From contig NZ_JHYQ01000026.1 of assembly GCF_000621325.1 (NCBI RefSeq), forward strand, positions 1 through 64,000: a DNA stretch of 64,000 bases. The letters are read 5' to 3'. The notes beneath the pieces were generated by a model. That model saw only the letters and a program-made list of their open reading frames with translations, made no database searches and was not told the origin of the DNA. Position 1 is the first letter of the stretch. Each line of letters opens with the position of its first letter. Shown piece after piece: positions 33,251 to 42,625 of this stretch. Source of the DNA: Thiothrix lacustris DSM 21227. Its GTDB lineage: Bacteria > Pseudomonadota > Gammaproteobacteria > Thiotrichales > Thiotrichaceae. The translations under genes and the position numbers were made by a program.

Positions 33251-34363
33251 ATCGTGATTGATGGTATTGTTAAGCTCATCTCTGCGACCAAAATTGATTT
33301 GCCATTCGAGGTCGTTGCGTGAACCGGCATATTCTAGTGCAATGGATTTACTGATGTAGTTGTCATTGTAAAGTTGGTATAGCGCTTGGTCGAAAGTTTG
33401 CATTCCATCGACTGCGCCTTTCGCAATAATGCTTTTCAGCTCACCGAATTGACCAGTACGGATAAGTTCTGCGACATAGGGGGTGTTGATTAGTACTTCT
33501 GCTGCTAGATGTAAGCCGTCATTCTCATCGGGAATAAGCCGTTGTGCCACAATGCCGCGCAGGTTCAGTGATAAGTCCATCAATACGCGATTTTTATTTT
33601 CGCTAGAAAATAAATACAGCATACGTTCTAGTGCTTGAATGACATTGGTGGCATGTAGTGTCGATAACACCAAGTGCCCGGTATCGGCAAAGCCTAATAC
33701 GGCATCCATCGTTTCGGTATCCCGTACTTCCCCTACCATGATCATGTTTGGCGCTTCCCGCATAGCTTCGCGCATCGCGTTGGCGTAGCTGAGGGTATCA
33801 AAGCCAACTTCGCGCTGCCCGATAATGGATTTGCTGTGGCGAAAGGTGTACTCAATGGGGTCTTCAATGGTGAGAATATGCCCGCAGTGGTTTTCGTTGC
33901 GGTACTGAATCAGGGAGGCCATTGAGGTGGATTTACCCGAGCCAGTAGAGCCTACAAACAGCACCATGCCTTCTTTTTGCATCACCAGTTTTTTTAGCAC
34001 TTCGGGTAGTTTGAGCTCTTCGGGCTTGCGGATGTCGGAGCGAATGTGACGGATGACCATCGATACTTCGCCGCGCTGAAAGTAGAAATTCATGCGGAAG
34101 CGCCCAATACCCTTCAGTGAAAAGCCTTTGTTTAATTCACGGTCGGCAAAGAAGGCTTCAATTTCAGTGGCAGTGAGAATTTCTTCTGCTAGTTGGCGAA
34201 TATTACCCGGCTTCATCGGTTCACGGCTGATGTGTCGTAATTGCCCGCGTACTTTTATGGTTGCGTGAGCGCCTGTTGTCAAATAGAGGTCAGATGCGTT
34301 CTGTTTGACCATCACGTTTAGCAAGGGGGTGATGCGTAGATCAGCTTCGGTGATGATGGTCAT
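33233..34363 (-). CDS. PilU-like ATPase, third PilT-family paralogue
   Basis: A 376-residue PilT/PilU-family ATPase, third in a row. It has Walker A GSTGSGKSTS, Asp box LTIEDPIEY, Walker B MIMVGEVRD and the His box LVLSTLHATN, all intact. It starts at the base where the preceding pilU ends. The C-terminal extension beyond PilT (to residue 376) is PilU-like. Such ATPases work with PilT to depolymerise the type IV pilus. A third copy could tune retraction force or act on another pilus; that is inference. Confidence 0.85.
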   Translation of the reverse strand: MTIITEADLRITPLLNVMVKQNASDLYLTTGAHATIKVRGQLRHISREPMKPGNIRQLAEEILTATEIEAFFADRELNKGFSLKGIGRFRMNFYFQRGEVSMVIRHIRSDIRKPEELKLPEVLKKLVMQKEGMVLFVGSTGSGKSTSMASLIQYRNENHCGHILTIEDPIEYTFRHSKSIIGQREVGFDTLSYANAMREAMREAPNMIMVGEVRDTETMDAVLGFADTGHLVLSTLHATNVIQALERMLYLFSSENKNRVLMDLSLNLRGIVAQRLIPDENDGLHLAAEVLINTPYVAELIRTGQFGELKSIIAKGAVDGMQTFDQALYQLYNDNYISKSIALEYAGSRNDLEWQINFGRRDELNNTINHDLPEMA

Positions 34364-35517
34364 TAGCGGGCATTCTCCATGGGTTCGATAGCAAGATCAT
34401 CCAGACCCTTGAAAAAGTCGTTGTCTTGGGCAAAGCGGCTTTCTAGCTTGAGGCGCAGGCGTAGGTCATTTTGAGAGTCGGCATGGCGCAGGGCTTCTTT
34501 CACTGTAATCTGACGGGATTCGATCAGATCAAATAGGGCTTGGTCGAAGGTACGCATCCCGTGTTCACGGGACTTGGAGGTGAGGGTTTTCATCCCCGGT
34601 ACGTCGCCTTTGAGGATTAGATCAGCCATCAGCGGGGTATTGATCATCACTTCCACGGCGGCTAAACGCCCTTCGCCCTTGGCTTTGCGCACCAGCCGTT
34701 GTGATACCACGGCTTTCAGGTTGAGGGATAAATCCATCAATAACTGGTTGCGGCGTTCTTCCGGGAAAAAGTTGATAATGCGGTCAATGGCTTGGTTGGA
34801 ACTATTGGCGTGTAAGGTCGTCAGACACAGATGCCCGGTTTCAGCATAGGCAATCGCGTAATCCATCGACTCGCGGTCACGGATTTCCCCGAGCAGGATG
34901 ACGTCGGGCGCTTGCCGTAGGGTGTTCTTCATGGCTATTTCGTAATTGGCGGTATCGACCCCGATTTCCCGTTGGGTAATCAGGCAGCCTTTGTGCTGGT
35001 GGACAAATTCAATCGGGTCTTCAATGGTGATGATATGACCCTTGGAGTTGGTATTGCGGAAGTCGACCATCGACGCCAGCGTGGTGGATTTACCCGAGCC
35101 GGTCGCACCAACCATGATCACCAGCCCGCGTTTGGTCATGGCGATGTCGCGTAATACCGGTGGCAGACCCAAGTCTTTCAGGCCGGGTATATGGCTGGGA
35201 ATATGCCGCAGTACCATGCCTGCACAACCACGCTGGGTGAAGGCATTCACCCGGAAACGTGCCTTGCCGGGCAGGCTGATGGAAAAGTTACATTCCATCT
35301 CTTCCTCAAACTGTTTGAGCTGGCGGTCATTCATGATGGCTCGTACCAACATGCGGGCATTTTGCTCATTCAAAGCTTGTGTGGTCAGTGGCAGCATTTC
35401 GCTGGCAATTTTGGCGGAGGGGGCGGCATCCGCCGTGATATACAAGTCGGAAGCATTTTTTTCCAACATGGTGGCCAGCAATTTGTGGACATAGCTGACG
35501 GCGGCATCGCGATCCAT
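34363..35517 (-). CDS. pilU: Type IV pilus retraction ATPase PilU
   Basis: A 384-residue cytoplasmic ATPase that aids PilT in pilus retraction. Motifs are intact: Walker A GATGSGKSTT, Asp box ITIEDPIEF, Walker B VILLGEIRD and His box LCLTTLHANS. The protein is longer than PilT at the C-terminus (FAQDNDFFKGLDDL), as in PilU. It lies 13 bases after pilT and directly before the third paralogue, so all three are likely co-transcribed. Confidence 0.92.
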   Translation of the reverse strand: MDRDAAVSYVHKLLATMLEKNASDLYITADAAPSAKIASEMLPLTTQALNEQNARMLVRAIMNDRQLKQFEEEMECNFSISLPGKARFRVNAFTQRGCAGMVLRHIPSHIPGLKDLGLPPVLRDIAMTKRGLVIMVGATGSGKSTTLASMVDFRNTNSKGHIITIEDPIEFVHQHKGCLITQREIGVDTANYEIAMKNTLRQAPDVILLGEIRDRESMDYAIAYAETGHLCLTTLHANSSNQAIDRIINFFPEERRNQLLMDLSLNLKAVVSQRLVRKAKGEGRLAAVEVMINTPLMADLILKGDVPGMKTLTSKSREHGMRTFDQALFDLIESRQITVKEALRHADSQNDLRLRLKLESRFAQDNDFFKGLDDLAIEPMENAR

Positions 35518-35530
35518 AATCTACCTCTGC

Positions 35531-36565
35531 TTAAATGGAGTCCGGGTTTTCAGCTTTGCGGCGAGCGGTTTCCCGATCGACTAGCCCTTTCAGCACCAGA
35601 TTTTTGAGTGACTGGTCAAGGGTTTGCATCCCATCACTTTGCCCGGTTTGCATTGCGGAACGCATTTGTGCAATTTTGTTTTCGCGGATCAGGTTACGTA
35701 CTGCGCGTGTGCCGATGAGGATTTCGTGTGCTGCTACCCGTCCGCCGCCTTTTTTCTTCAGCAGGGTTTGAGAGATGACCGCTTGCAGGGATTCGGAAAG
35801 CATCGAACGCACCATTTCCTTTTCCGCTGCCGGGAACACGTCGACAATACGGTCGATGGTTTTGGGGGCGGAAGTGGTGTGCAACGTGCCAAACACCAAA
35901 TGCCCGGTTTCGGCAGCGGTCAGGGCGAGGCGGATGGTTTCGAGGTCACGCATTTCCCCAACCAGAATGGTGTCCGGGTCTTCACGCAAGGCGGAACGCA
36001 AGGCGGCTTCAAAGCCTTTGGTGTCGCGGTGGACTTCCCGTTGGTTGACCAGACTTTTTTTGCTTTCGTGGACAAATTCGATTGGGTCTTCAATGGTGAG
36101 GATGTGCCCATAATCGGTATCGTTTTTGTAATCGACCATTGCTGCCAGCGTGGTGGATTTGCCTGAACCTGTGGGTCCCGTCACTAACACCAAACCGCGT
36201 GGATTTTCGGAAATTTTGCGAAAAATACCGGGAGCACCGAGTTGGTCGAGCGTCAGCACCTTGCTGGGGATGGTACGGAAGACCGCGCCTGCACCACGGT
36301 TCTGGTTGAAGGCATTGACCCGGAAACGTGCCACGCCGGGGATTTCAAACGAGAAATCGCATTCCCAGTGTTCTTCGTAGTTTTTGCGCTGGTGATCGTT
36401 CATGATGTCGTAAACCAGTGCGTGTACCTGTTTGTGGTCAAGCACGGGTAGGTTGATCTTGCGCATTTCGCCATCGACACGGATCATCGGTGGCATCCCC
36501 CCCGACAAGTGTAAGTCGGAAGCATTGTTTTTGACGCTGAACGCCAGCAGTTGGGTAATATCCAT
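35531..36565 (-). CDS. pilT: Type IV pilus retraction ATPase PilT
   Basis: The hexameric motor that pulls pilin out of the fibre and powers twitching motility. The 344-residue length is normal. Walker A GPTGSGKSTT, Asp box LTIEDPIEF, Walker B TILVGEMRD, His box LVFGTLHTTS and the C-terminal AIRNLIRE-type motif (AVRNLIRENK) are present. It is first of three ATPase genes and divergent from yggS, the arrangement seen in many gammaproteobacteria. Confidence 0.96.
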   Translation of the reverse strand: MDITQLLAFSVKNNASDLHLSGGMPPMIRVDGEMRKINLPVLDHKQVHALVYDIMNDHQRKNYEEHWECDFSFEIPGVARFRVNAFNQNRGAGAVFRTIPSKVLTLDQLGAPGIFRKISENPRGLVLVTGPTGSGKSTTLAAMVDYKNDTDYGHILTIEDPIEFVHESKKSLVNQREVHRDTKGFEAALRSALREDPDTILVGEMRDLETIRLALTAAETGHLVFGTLHTTSAPKTIDRIVDVFPAAEKEMVRSMLSESLQAVISQTLLKKKGGGRVAAHEILIGTRAVRNLIRENKIAQMRSAMQTGQSDGMQTLDQSLKNLVLKGLVDRETARRKAENPDSI

Positions 36566-36626
36566 TGTTGTTATTATTCGTGTTGGTTGTTTAGGTCGTT
36601 AATTGGTGAGGAAAGTAACACAAATC

Positions 36627-37307
36627 ATGACAATCCATGACAATATCCAGACAATCGGCGAGCGCATCCGCGCTGCCGAACAGCGTTTCGGTCGCGAGCC
36701 GGGCAGCGTCAGCCTGCTGGCTGTCAGTAAAAAGCATCCCGCCACGAATATCCGTGAGGCGCTTGCTGCGGGGCAGGGCTTATTTGGCGAGAATTACGTG
36801 CAGGAAATGGTTGAAAAATCGGCTGAATTGGCCGATGCCAATATCGAATGGCATTTCATCGGCCCTATCCAGTCCAACAAAACCCGGCTAATTGCAGCAA
36901 CCGCTCGTTGGGTGCATTCCGTTGATAGTTTCAAGGTGGCAAAGCGCCTTAGTGAGCAAAAGCCTGCGGATGCGCCTGCCCTGAATATTTGCTTGCAAGT
37001 GAATATCAGTGGTGAAACCAGCAAGTCCGGGGTGCAAGTGAGGGAGTTGCCCGCGCTTGCGGCTGAGGTTGCGGCGTTACCGGGCGTGCGTTTGCGTGGC
37101 TTGATGGCGATTCCTGCCCCGGAACATGACTTTGCCAGGCAACGCGCCGTCTTCGCGCAAGTGCGGGAGTGTCAAGAAGCGCTGATTGCGCAAGGTTTCA
37201 CGCTGGATACCCTGTCGATGGGGATGACAGATGATATGGAAGCGGCGATTGCCGAAGGCGCAACCATCGTGCGCATTGGTACGGCGATTTTCGGGGTGCG
37301 TGAATAG
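36627..37307 (+). CDS. yggS: YggS/PLPBP family pyridoxal phosphate homeostasis protein
   Basis: A 226-residue single-domain alanine-racemase-fold protein that binds PLP and keeps vitamin B6 and amino acid pools balanced; no catalysis is known. The PLP lysine lies in LLAVSKKHPA. GENYVQEMVEK, EWHFIGPIQSNK and the C-terminal MGMTDDMEAAIAEGATIVRIG are family signatures. The ATG at 36627 was chosen over an upstream TTG. It is normally followed by proC and yggT, but those are at 0.7-2.2 kb of this window. Confidence 0.94.
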   Translation: MTIHDNIQTIGERIRAAEQRFGREPGSVSLLAVSKKHPATNIREALAAGQGLFGENYVQEMVEKSAELADANIEWHFIGPIQSNKTRLIAATARWVHSVDSFKVAKRLSEQKPADAPALNICLQVNISGETSKSGVQVRELPALAAEVAALPGVRLRGLMAIPAPEHDFARQRAVFAQVRECQEALIAQGFTLDTLSMGMTDDMEAAIAEGATIVRIGTAIFGVRE

Positions 37308-37318
37308 CGCGGGTAGGT

Positions 37319-37870
37319 CTATTGGCCTTGCAGGGCTGAGTACCGCAATAGGTTGAATTTAACAGGTTCGGTGTTTTGGATAATGTTGCCGCTGGCATCA
37401 CTCAACACGGCAAACACGCTGTGTTCGCCGCGTTCCACTTCGGTGAGGGCAAAGGATAGCGAGCTACCGGCGGCTACCTGTTTTGCATCCAGATACAGGG
37501 TTATGCCATCGCCCGGTTTGAGTTGCGGTTTCAGGGATACAGTGATGGTCACGTTACCTTCGTTGGCGCGGATGGCTTCATCCGCCACCGGGGAGGTGAT
37601 CTTGAAATCGGAATAGGCTTCGGCGTTTGCATCAGTGGCTTCGGCTTTTTTATCAGTTGCCGAGGCGCTGGTGGGGGTGTTTTGTCTAGGGGCAGGGCTA
37701 TCCGCTACCGTCAGCAAGGGTAAATTCACAGGTTTGGCAGCACCTTGCTTTGGCGGGTTATCGCCATAGACCGTGTTACCACTGGCGTCTACCCAGCGGT
37801 AAATTTCCGCATTCACAGAAAACACGGAAAAGCCGAGCACCAAGACTAAAAACAGTAAACCGAAGCGCAT
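37319..37870 (-). CDS. DUF4124 domain protein
   Basis: A 183-residue exported protein. The signal peptide ends near SVNAE and is followed by the DUF4124 segment IYRWVDASGNTVYGDNPP. The remainder is a Ser/Ala-rich linker (residues about 60-90) and a C-terminal immunoglobulin-like region (ANEGNVTITVSLKP, ERGEHSVFAVLSDASGN). The function is unknown, and the gene is convergent with yggS, 11 bases apart. Confidence 0.85.
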   Translation of the reverse strand: MRFGLLFLVLVLGFSVFSVNAEIYRWVDASGNTVYGDNPPKQGAAKPVNLPLLTVADSPAPRQNTPTSASATDKKAEATDANAEAYSDFKITSPVADEAIRANEGNVTITVSLKPQLKPGDGITLYLDAKQVAAGSSLSFALTEVERGEHSVFAVLSDASGNIIQNTEPVKFNLLRYSALQGQ

Positions 37871-37974
37871 ATATTTCCACGATTGTTGGTTAATACGCTA
37901 ATGATTCTACTGAAATTAATCAGTGGGGCAGTAAGTGTAGGGATAAACGGCGCGGATTGGCTGCTTGTTGATAC

Positions 37975-39330
37975 CTACAGGAAACGGCTGACCAAAATCA
38001 TGTCGGTATCCACACCTTCGGGGAGCGGAATGCGCATTTTGTGGCCACTGCCCGGTGCGGTGGTGACGGGAATGCCTTCGAGGTTTTCCATGCGTTCCAG
38101 CACCAGTTCGCGGTTGCCGGTAGGTAATACCAGTTCCAGCCGGTCGCCGACGCTGAAGCGGTTTTTTACATCCAGCTCGATCCAGCCGTTTTCACGGTCG
38201 ACATTCATGGCCTCGGCGACGAATTGTTGCTGATGCCCCATCGACGCGCCTTGCATGTAGTTCTGGTAGTCGTGGGTGTGGTGGCGTTCGTAGAAACCGT
38301 CGGTGTAACCCCGGTTGGCAAGGTTTTCCAGCACGCCCAGCAATTTGGGGTCGAATGCACGGCCTGCCAGTGTGTCATCAATGGCTTGTTTGTAAGCTTG
38401 CGCGGTGCGAGCAACGTAGTAATGTGACTTGGTGCGGCCTTCGATCTTGAGGCAGTCCACGCCGATTTCCGTTAGGCGCTGCACGTGTTCAATGGCACGC
38501 AAATCCTTGGAATTCATGATGTAAGTGCCGTGTTCGTCTTCCATCACTGGCATCAACTCGCCGGGGCGCTTGGTTTCTTCGAGGAAGTACACCTTGTCTG
38601 CCAGCGGGTGGCGTTCTTGATTGCCACAACTGCCCATGCTTTGTGCCTGATTGAACAAATCCATCGGCAATACTGCTTCTTTGGGGACGAATTTACCTTC
38701 AGCGGCTTCTACTGCCTCAGTGGTTTTGTATTCCCAGCGGCAGGCGTTGGTGCAAGTGCCTTGGTTCGGGTCGCGGTGGTTGAAGTAACCTGATAGCAGG
38801 CAGCGCCCGGAATAGGCGATACACAAGGCACCGTGGACGAATACTTCCAGTTCCATATCCGGGCATTGCTGGCGGATTTCGGCGATTTCATCCAGCGACA
38901 GTTCGCGGGACAAAATGACGCGGGTCAAGCCAATGCTTTGCCAGAATTTCACCGTAGCGTAGTTGACGGTGTTGGCTTGTACCGATAAGTGAATCGGCAT
39001 TTCTGGCCATTTCTCGCGCACCATCATGATCAGGCCGGGGTCAGCCATGATCAGCGCATCCGGCTGCATCGCAATCACCGGAGCAAGGTCGTGCATGAAC
39101 GTGCCAATCTTGCTGTTGTGCGGGGAAATATTCGCCGCGACAAAAAACTGCTTGCCTTGGGCATGTGCTTCCGCAATGCCCACTTCAAGGATGTCGTTCT
39201 TGAAGTCGTTGTTGCGCACCCGCAGCGAGTAGCGCGGTTGGCCTGCATACACCGCATCCGCACCGTAGGCGAAGGCGTGGCGCATGGATTTGAGTGTGCC
39301 AGCAGGGGCAAGCAATTCAGGGCGTTTCAT
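37975..39330 (-). CDS. trhP: U32 peptidase-like tRNA hydroxylation protein TrhP/YegQ
   Basis: A 451-residue U32-family protein related to E. coli YegQ (TrhP), which takes part in prephenate-dependent 5-hydroxyuridine formation in tRNA wobble positions. Starting at MKRPELLAPAGTL gives the family N-terminus. Conserved features are YGADAVYAGQPRYSLR, the FVHGALCIAYSGRCLLS block with cysteines, NACRW and the CLKIEGRTKS block. The assignment is by family; protease activity is doubtful for this branch. Six bases separate its start from the upstream redoxin stop. Confidence 0.88.
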   Translation of the reverse strand: MKRPELLAPAGTLKSMRHAFAYGADAVYAGQPRYSLRVRNNDFKNDILEVGIAEAHAQGKQFFVAANISPHNSKIGTFMHDLAPVIAMQPDALIMADPGLIMMVREKWPEMPIHLSVQANTVNYATVKFWQSIGLTRVILSRELSLDEIAEIRQQCPDMELEVFVHGALCIAYSGRCLLSGYFNHRDPNQGTCTNACRWEYKTTEAVEAAEGKFVPKEAVLPMDLFNQAQSMGSCGNQERHPLADKVYFLEETKRPGELMPVMEDEHGTYIMNSKDLRAIEHVQRLTEIGVDCLKIEGRTKSHYYVARTAQAYKQAIDDTLAGRAFDPKLLGVLENLANRGYTDGFYERHHTHDYQNYMQGASMGHQQQFVAEAMNVDRENGWIELDVKNRFSVGDRLELVLPTGNRELVLERMENLEGIPVTTAPGSGHKMRIPLPEGVDTDMILVSRFL

Positions 39331-39335
39331 GTGTT

Positions 39336-39917
39336 TCAAGTTCCGTAATAGTCCGGTTCATTACCGGCTTTCCATTTGATATTGCAGCCGAGTGACGCTT
39401 TTTGGTCAGCAGGCGGATACATGTTGTCCAGCAGTCTATCGAGTGCATGGCGTAGGTCATTACCTGTTACCGGAACATCGCTGCTGGGGCGAGCATCATC
39501 GAATTGCCCACGGTAAAACAGTGTATGGTGTTCGTCGAACAGGTATAAGTCGGGGGTGCAGGCTGCCTGATAGGCTTTGGCAACAGCTTGCGATTCGTCG
39601 TACAGGTAGGGGAAGGTGTAACCGTGGTTATTGACTTCTTCGACCATCTTTTCGGGGCTGTCGTCCGGGTAATTGGCAACGTCATTGGCGTTGATGGCGA
39701 CGATGGCTACCCCGCGTTCCTGATAATCCCTAGCGAGTTGTGTGAACACTTCGCGGATCAGGATGACATAGGGGCAATGGTTGCAAATGAAGGCCACTAA
39801 CAAGGGCTTGCCTGAAAAATCCTGACGCGTAACTATTTTCCCGCTGGCTGGTTCTAGCAGGGCAAAATCGGGTGCTTCGGTACCAAGTTCCAACATGGTG
39901 GAAGGGGTGCGAGCCAT
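39336..39917 (-). CDS. Thioredoxin-fold redoxin (AhpC/TSA-like)
   Basis: A 193-residue cytoplasmic thioredoxin-fold protein. It starts with a peroxiredoxin-like lead (LGTEAPDFALLEP) and has CNHCPYVILI at the active-site position. That gives a C-x-x-C spaced pair in place of the single peroxidatic cysteine. CTPDLYLFDEHHTLFYRG and the C-terminal SLGCNIKWK with another cysteine are typical of this thioredoxin-family subgroup. Its exact substrate is unknown. It is upstream of trhP and probably co-transcribed. Confidence 0.85.
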   Translation of the reverse strand: MARTPSTMLELGTEAPDFALLEPASGKIVTRQDFSGKPLLVAFICNHCPYVILIREVFTQLARDYQERGVAIVAINANDVANYPDDSPEKMVEEVNNHGYTFPYLYDESQAVAKAYQAACTPDLYLFDEHHTLFYRGQFDDARPSSDVPVTGNDLRHALDRLLDNMYPPADQKASLGCNIKWKAGNEPDYYGT

Positions 39918-40050
39918 GGCTGCCTCCTTTAATTCTGACTGTGGTGGTGAGGATTAATGATTATACGCAAATTGCAGGGACAAGTGACAAATTCCCTGAT
40001 TTTCTGTTTATACTGCTGCACTGCAGTATAGATGAGTGGAGGAAGTGGAT

Positions 40051-41010
40051 ATGGCGGCACGTTACGAAGACTTGGGCAATGGTGTGTATTGTATTGATAC
40101 TGACCTCTACCGTCCGCAAATGGCGGCGTGCTATCTGGTGCGAGAAGGTGATGAGGCCGCTTTCGTCGACACGGGCACGTACCACACCATTCCCATGCTG
40201 ATGGAAGTGTTAGCGGATCTGGGGTTAACGGCTGAGCAGGTGCGTTACGTCATCCCCACTCATGTGCATCTGGATCATGCCGGTGGTGCGGGTGAGCTGA
40301 TGGCGCGTTGCCCGAATGCCACCATGCTTGTGCATCCTAAGGGTGCGCCACACATGATTGACCCGTCCCGCTTGCAGGCGGGGGCAACGGCTGTTTATGG
40401 TGAGGAAGGCTTTGCCAAGGATTACGGCAAACTGATTCCAGTGCCTGAGGAGCGGGTGGTGATTGCGCAAGATGGTCAGGCAATTGATCTGAATGGCCGC
40501 ACCCTAATGTTCATCGACACACCTGGGCACGCCAATCATCATGGCTGCATTTTCGATGAGCAGAGCCGTTATTGCTTTACGGGCGATACTTTTGGGATCG
40601 CTTACCGCGAATTTGTGACGGATCGGGGAGCGTGGATATTTGCACCCACCACACCCGTGGCCTTTTCCCCGCAAGACTGGCAGCGCAGTCTGGATAAGCT
40701 GGCGGCGTTGAACCCGGCGGCGATGTTATTGACGCATTACGGGCGGGTAACGGATGTGCAGGGGCTGCTGCCAACATTGCGTGCGAGTGTTGAGAATTTG
40801 GCTCAATTGGCGCTGGCGGAGGAAAATGCACCAGAAAGACGCGTCGATACCCTCAAAGAGCGGATTTTTTGTACCTGGCTTGAAGAGATAGTTGCTCATG
40901 GGGTAAGCCTTCCCGAAAGGGATAGTCGTGAATTACTGGCAGTGGATGCGACCCTGAATGCTCAAGGGCTGGATGTCTGGTTGCAACGTCGTGCAAAAGC
41001 CAAAACCTGA
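40051..41010 (+). CDS. MBL-fold metallohydrolase
   Basis: A 319-residue single-domain metallo-beta-lactamase-fold protein without a signal peptide. ATG 40051 follows GGAGGAAG. The metal motif is THVHLDHAGG, followed by DTPGHANHHGC and FTGDTFG, so the dizinc set is complete. A C-terminal helical region (residues 230-319) resembles members annotated as generic hydrolases or glyoxalase-II-like enzymes. The substrate is unknown. It lies 308 bases before sat on the same strand, but AT-rich sequence suggests separate transcription. Confidence 0.88.
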   Translation: MAARYEDLGNGVYCIDTDLYRPQMAACYLVREGDEAAFVDTGTYHTIPMLMEVLADLGLTAEQVRYVIPTHVHLDHAGGAGELMARCPNATMLVHPKGAPHMIDPSRLQAGATAVYGEEGFAKDYGKLIPVPEERVVIAQDGQAIDLNGRTLMFIDTPGHANHHGCIFDEQSRYCFTGDTFGIAYREFVTDRGAWIFAPTTPVAFSPQDWQRSLDKLAALNPAAMLLTHYGRVTDVQGLLPTLRASVENLAQLALAEENAPERRVDTLKERIFCTWLEEIVAHGVSLPERDSRELLAVDATLNAQGLDVWLQRRAKAKT

Positions 41011-41023
41011 AGTATATTCAGGT
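41005..41023. promoter_or_regulatory. Inverted repeat at the stop of the MBL gene
   Basis: ACCTGAA, spacer GTATA, TTCAGGT: perfect 7-base arms that include the stop codon. It may be a weak terminator stem, since no T-run follows, or a protein-binding site. Confidence 0.3.
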
Positions 41024-41317
41024 AATTACGAATAACCCAGTAATAAAATCAACTAATTGTTCATCGGCATATAAAAATATGCAAATATTATAATATACTT
41101 TAAATATAAGCATTTACAGACGTATTTGATACAATTTCCTTATGATACAGAAGAAACAAACTCATTGGTTTGCGCACTAAAAGTGTATAAAGTGTTCGTG
41201 GTTCAAAATTTCAAGCAAGTGGCTAATGAAATTTTTCTATACTGAATAGAATTGGTGTTGGTCACTTAAAAATCTACACAAGATTTGGCGAGTACCACAC
41301 ACTGACGGGAGATTGGC
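41011..41317. other. AT-rich leader region of sat
   Basis: About 300 bases of A+T-rich sequence with many ATA/TAT runs, for example around 41070-41110 where TATAAT occurs at 41089-41094 without a well-spaced -35. No gene is seen. It presumably holds the promoter and a long leader of the sat-aprBA genes. Confidence 0.45.
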
Positions 41318-42511
41318 ATGATCAAGCCTCATGGTTCTGACGAACTGAATCCATTATTCGTATATGACAGTGCTGAAAACGAAGCGCTGCTGAAAGAAGC
41401 AGAAGGTCTTGCTTCAATCGTAGTCAGCTCTGCGACAGCAGCGAATGCTGTGATGCTCGGTGGTGGCTACTTCAACCCGCTGACTGGCTACATGAACAAA
41501 GCAGATGCGCTGTCAGTCGCGAGCAATATGCACACCACTTCTGGCCTGTTTTGGCCAACACCCGTGCTGAACCTGCTTGAAGATGCTGGCAGTATCAAGG
41601 CCGGTGATCGTATTGCACTGAGAGACCCCAACGTGGAAGGGCATCCGGTACTTGCCGTGATGGATGTCGAGGGTGTCGAAGAGTTCACTGACACAGAAAT
41701 GGCTACCATGACTCAGCAGATTTATCGTCCTGCTGAAGGTGAAGCGCATATCGGTGCAGATACGTTCAATTCCCAAGGCAAGTTTTGCCTGTCAGGTTCG
41801 ATCAAGGTTCTCAACTTCTCCTACTTCCAAAGCGAATTCCCGGATACTTTCCGTACTGCTGTTGAAATTCGCAATGAAATTACCGAACGCGGCTGGGAGA
41901 AGGTTGTTGCCTTCCAGACCCGTAATCCGATGCACTTAGCACACGAAGAACTGTGCCACATGGCGATGGATCGTCTCGGCTGTGATGGCTTGGTCATCCA
42001 CATGCTGCTGGGCAAGTTGAAGAAAGGCGACATCCCCGCGCCGGTACGTGATGCCGCCATCCGCAAGATGGTTGAGCTGTATTTCCCGCCGAACAGCGCG
42101 ATGGTCACCGGTTACGGTTTCGACATGTTGTATGCGGGGCCAAAAGAAGCGGTATTACATGCCGTATTCCGCCAAAACATGGGTGCGACACATTTCATTA
42201 TCGGTCGTGACCATGCCGGTGTTGGCGATCATTACGGTGCATTTGATGCTCAGGAAATTTTCGATAATGAAGTGCCTAAAGACGCCCTTGATATCGAAAT
42301 CTTCCGCGCAGACCACACCGCTTACTCCAAAAAGCTGGATAAGGTTGTGATGATGTGTGAAGCACCCGATCATCAGAAAGAAGATTTTGTCCTGCTTTCT
42401 GGTACTAAAGTTCGTGAAATGCTTGGCAATGGCATTGCACCACCCAAAGAGTTTTCGCGCCCTGAAGTCGCCCAGATCCTGATCGATTATTATCAAAGTG
42501 AGAATAGTTAA
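41318..42511 (+). CDS. sat: Sulfate adenylyltransferase (dissimilatory type)
   Basis: A 397-residue homo-oligomeric ATP sulfurylase. In sulfur oxidisers it runs in the ATP-forming direction: APS plus PPi gives ATP and sulfate. The catalytic blocks are QTRNPMHLAHEEL and IIGRDHAGVGDHYG, and the C-terminal LSGTKVREML block is present. It lies 114 bases before aprB on the same strand, giving the full indirect sulfite-oxidation route. CysDN-type ATP sulfurylase is excluded by sequence. Confidence 0.97.
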   Translation: MIKPHGSDELNPLFVYDSAENEALLKEAEGLASIVVSSATAANAVMLGGGYFNPLTGYMNKADALSVASNMHTTSGLFWPTPVLNLLEDAGSIKAGDRIALRDPNVEGHPVLAVMDVEGVEEFTDTEMATMTQQIYRPAEGEAHIGADTFNSQGKFCLSGSIKVLNFSYFQSEFPDTFRTAVEIRNEITERGWEKVVAFQTRNPMHLAHEELCHMAMDRLGCDGLVIHMLLGKLKKGDIPAPVRDAAIRKMVELYFPPNSAMVTGYGFDMLYAGPKEAVLHAVFRQNMGATHFIIGRDHAGVGDHYGAFDAQEIFDNEVPKDALDIEIFRADHTAYSKKLDKVVMMCEAPDHQKEDFVLLSGTKVREMLGNGIAPPKEFSRPEVAQILIDYYQSENS

Positions 42512-42625
42512 GTCTGTTTAAAGTATCTCTGGTGCAGTCTGAGCTTTGAGGAAAGGGCAACAGGCTTCACTGGTTGAGTTCTGTGACCATATGTAGCAAT
42601 ACAATCAATTTCAAGGAGTTACACC

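Noticed and set aside
41089-41094. TATAAT hexamer upstream of sat
   Set aside because: No acceptable -35 at proper spacing, and such hexamers are expected by chance in AT-rich DNA.
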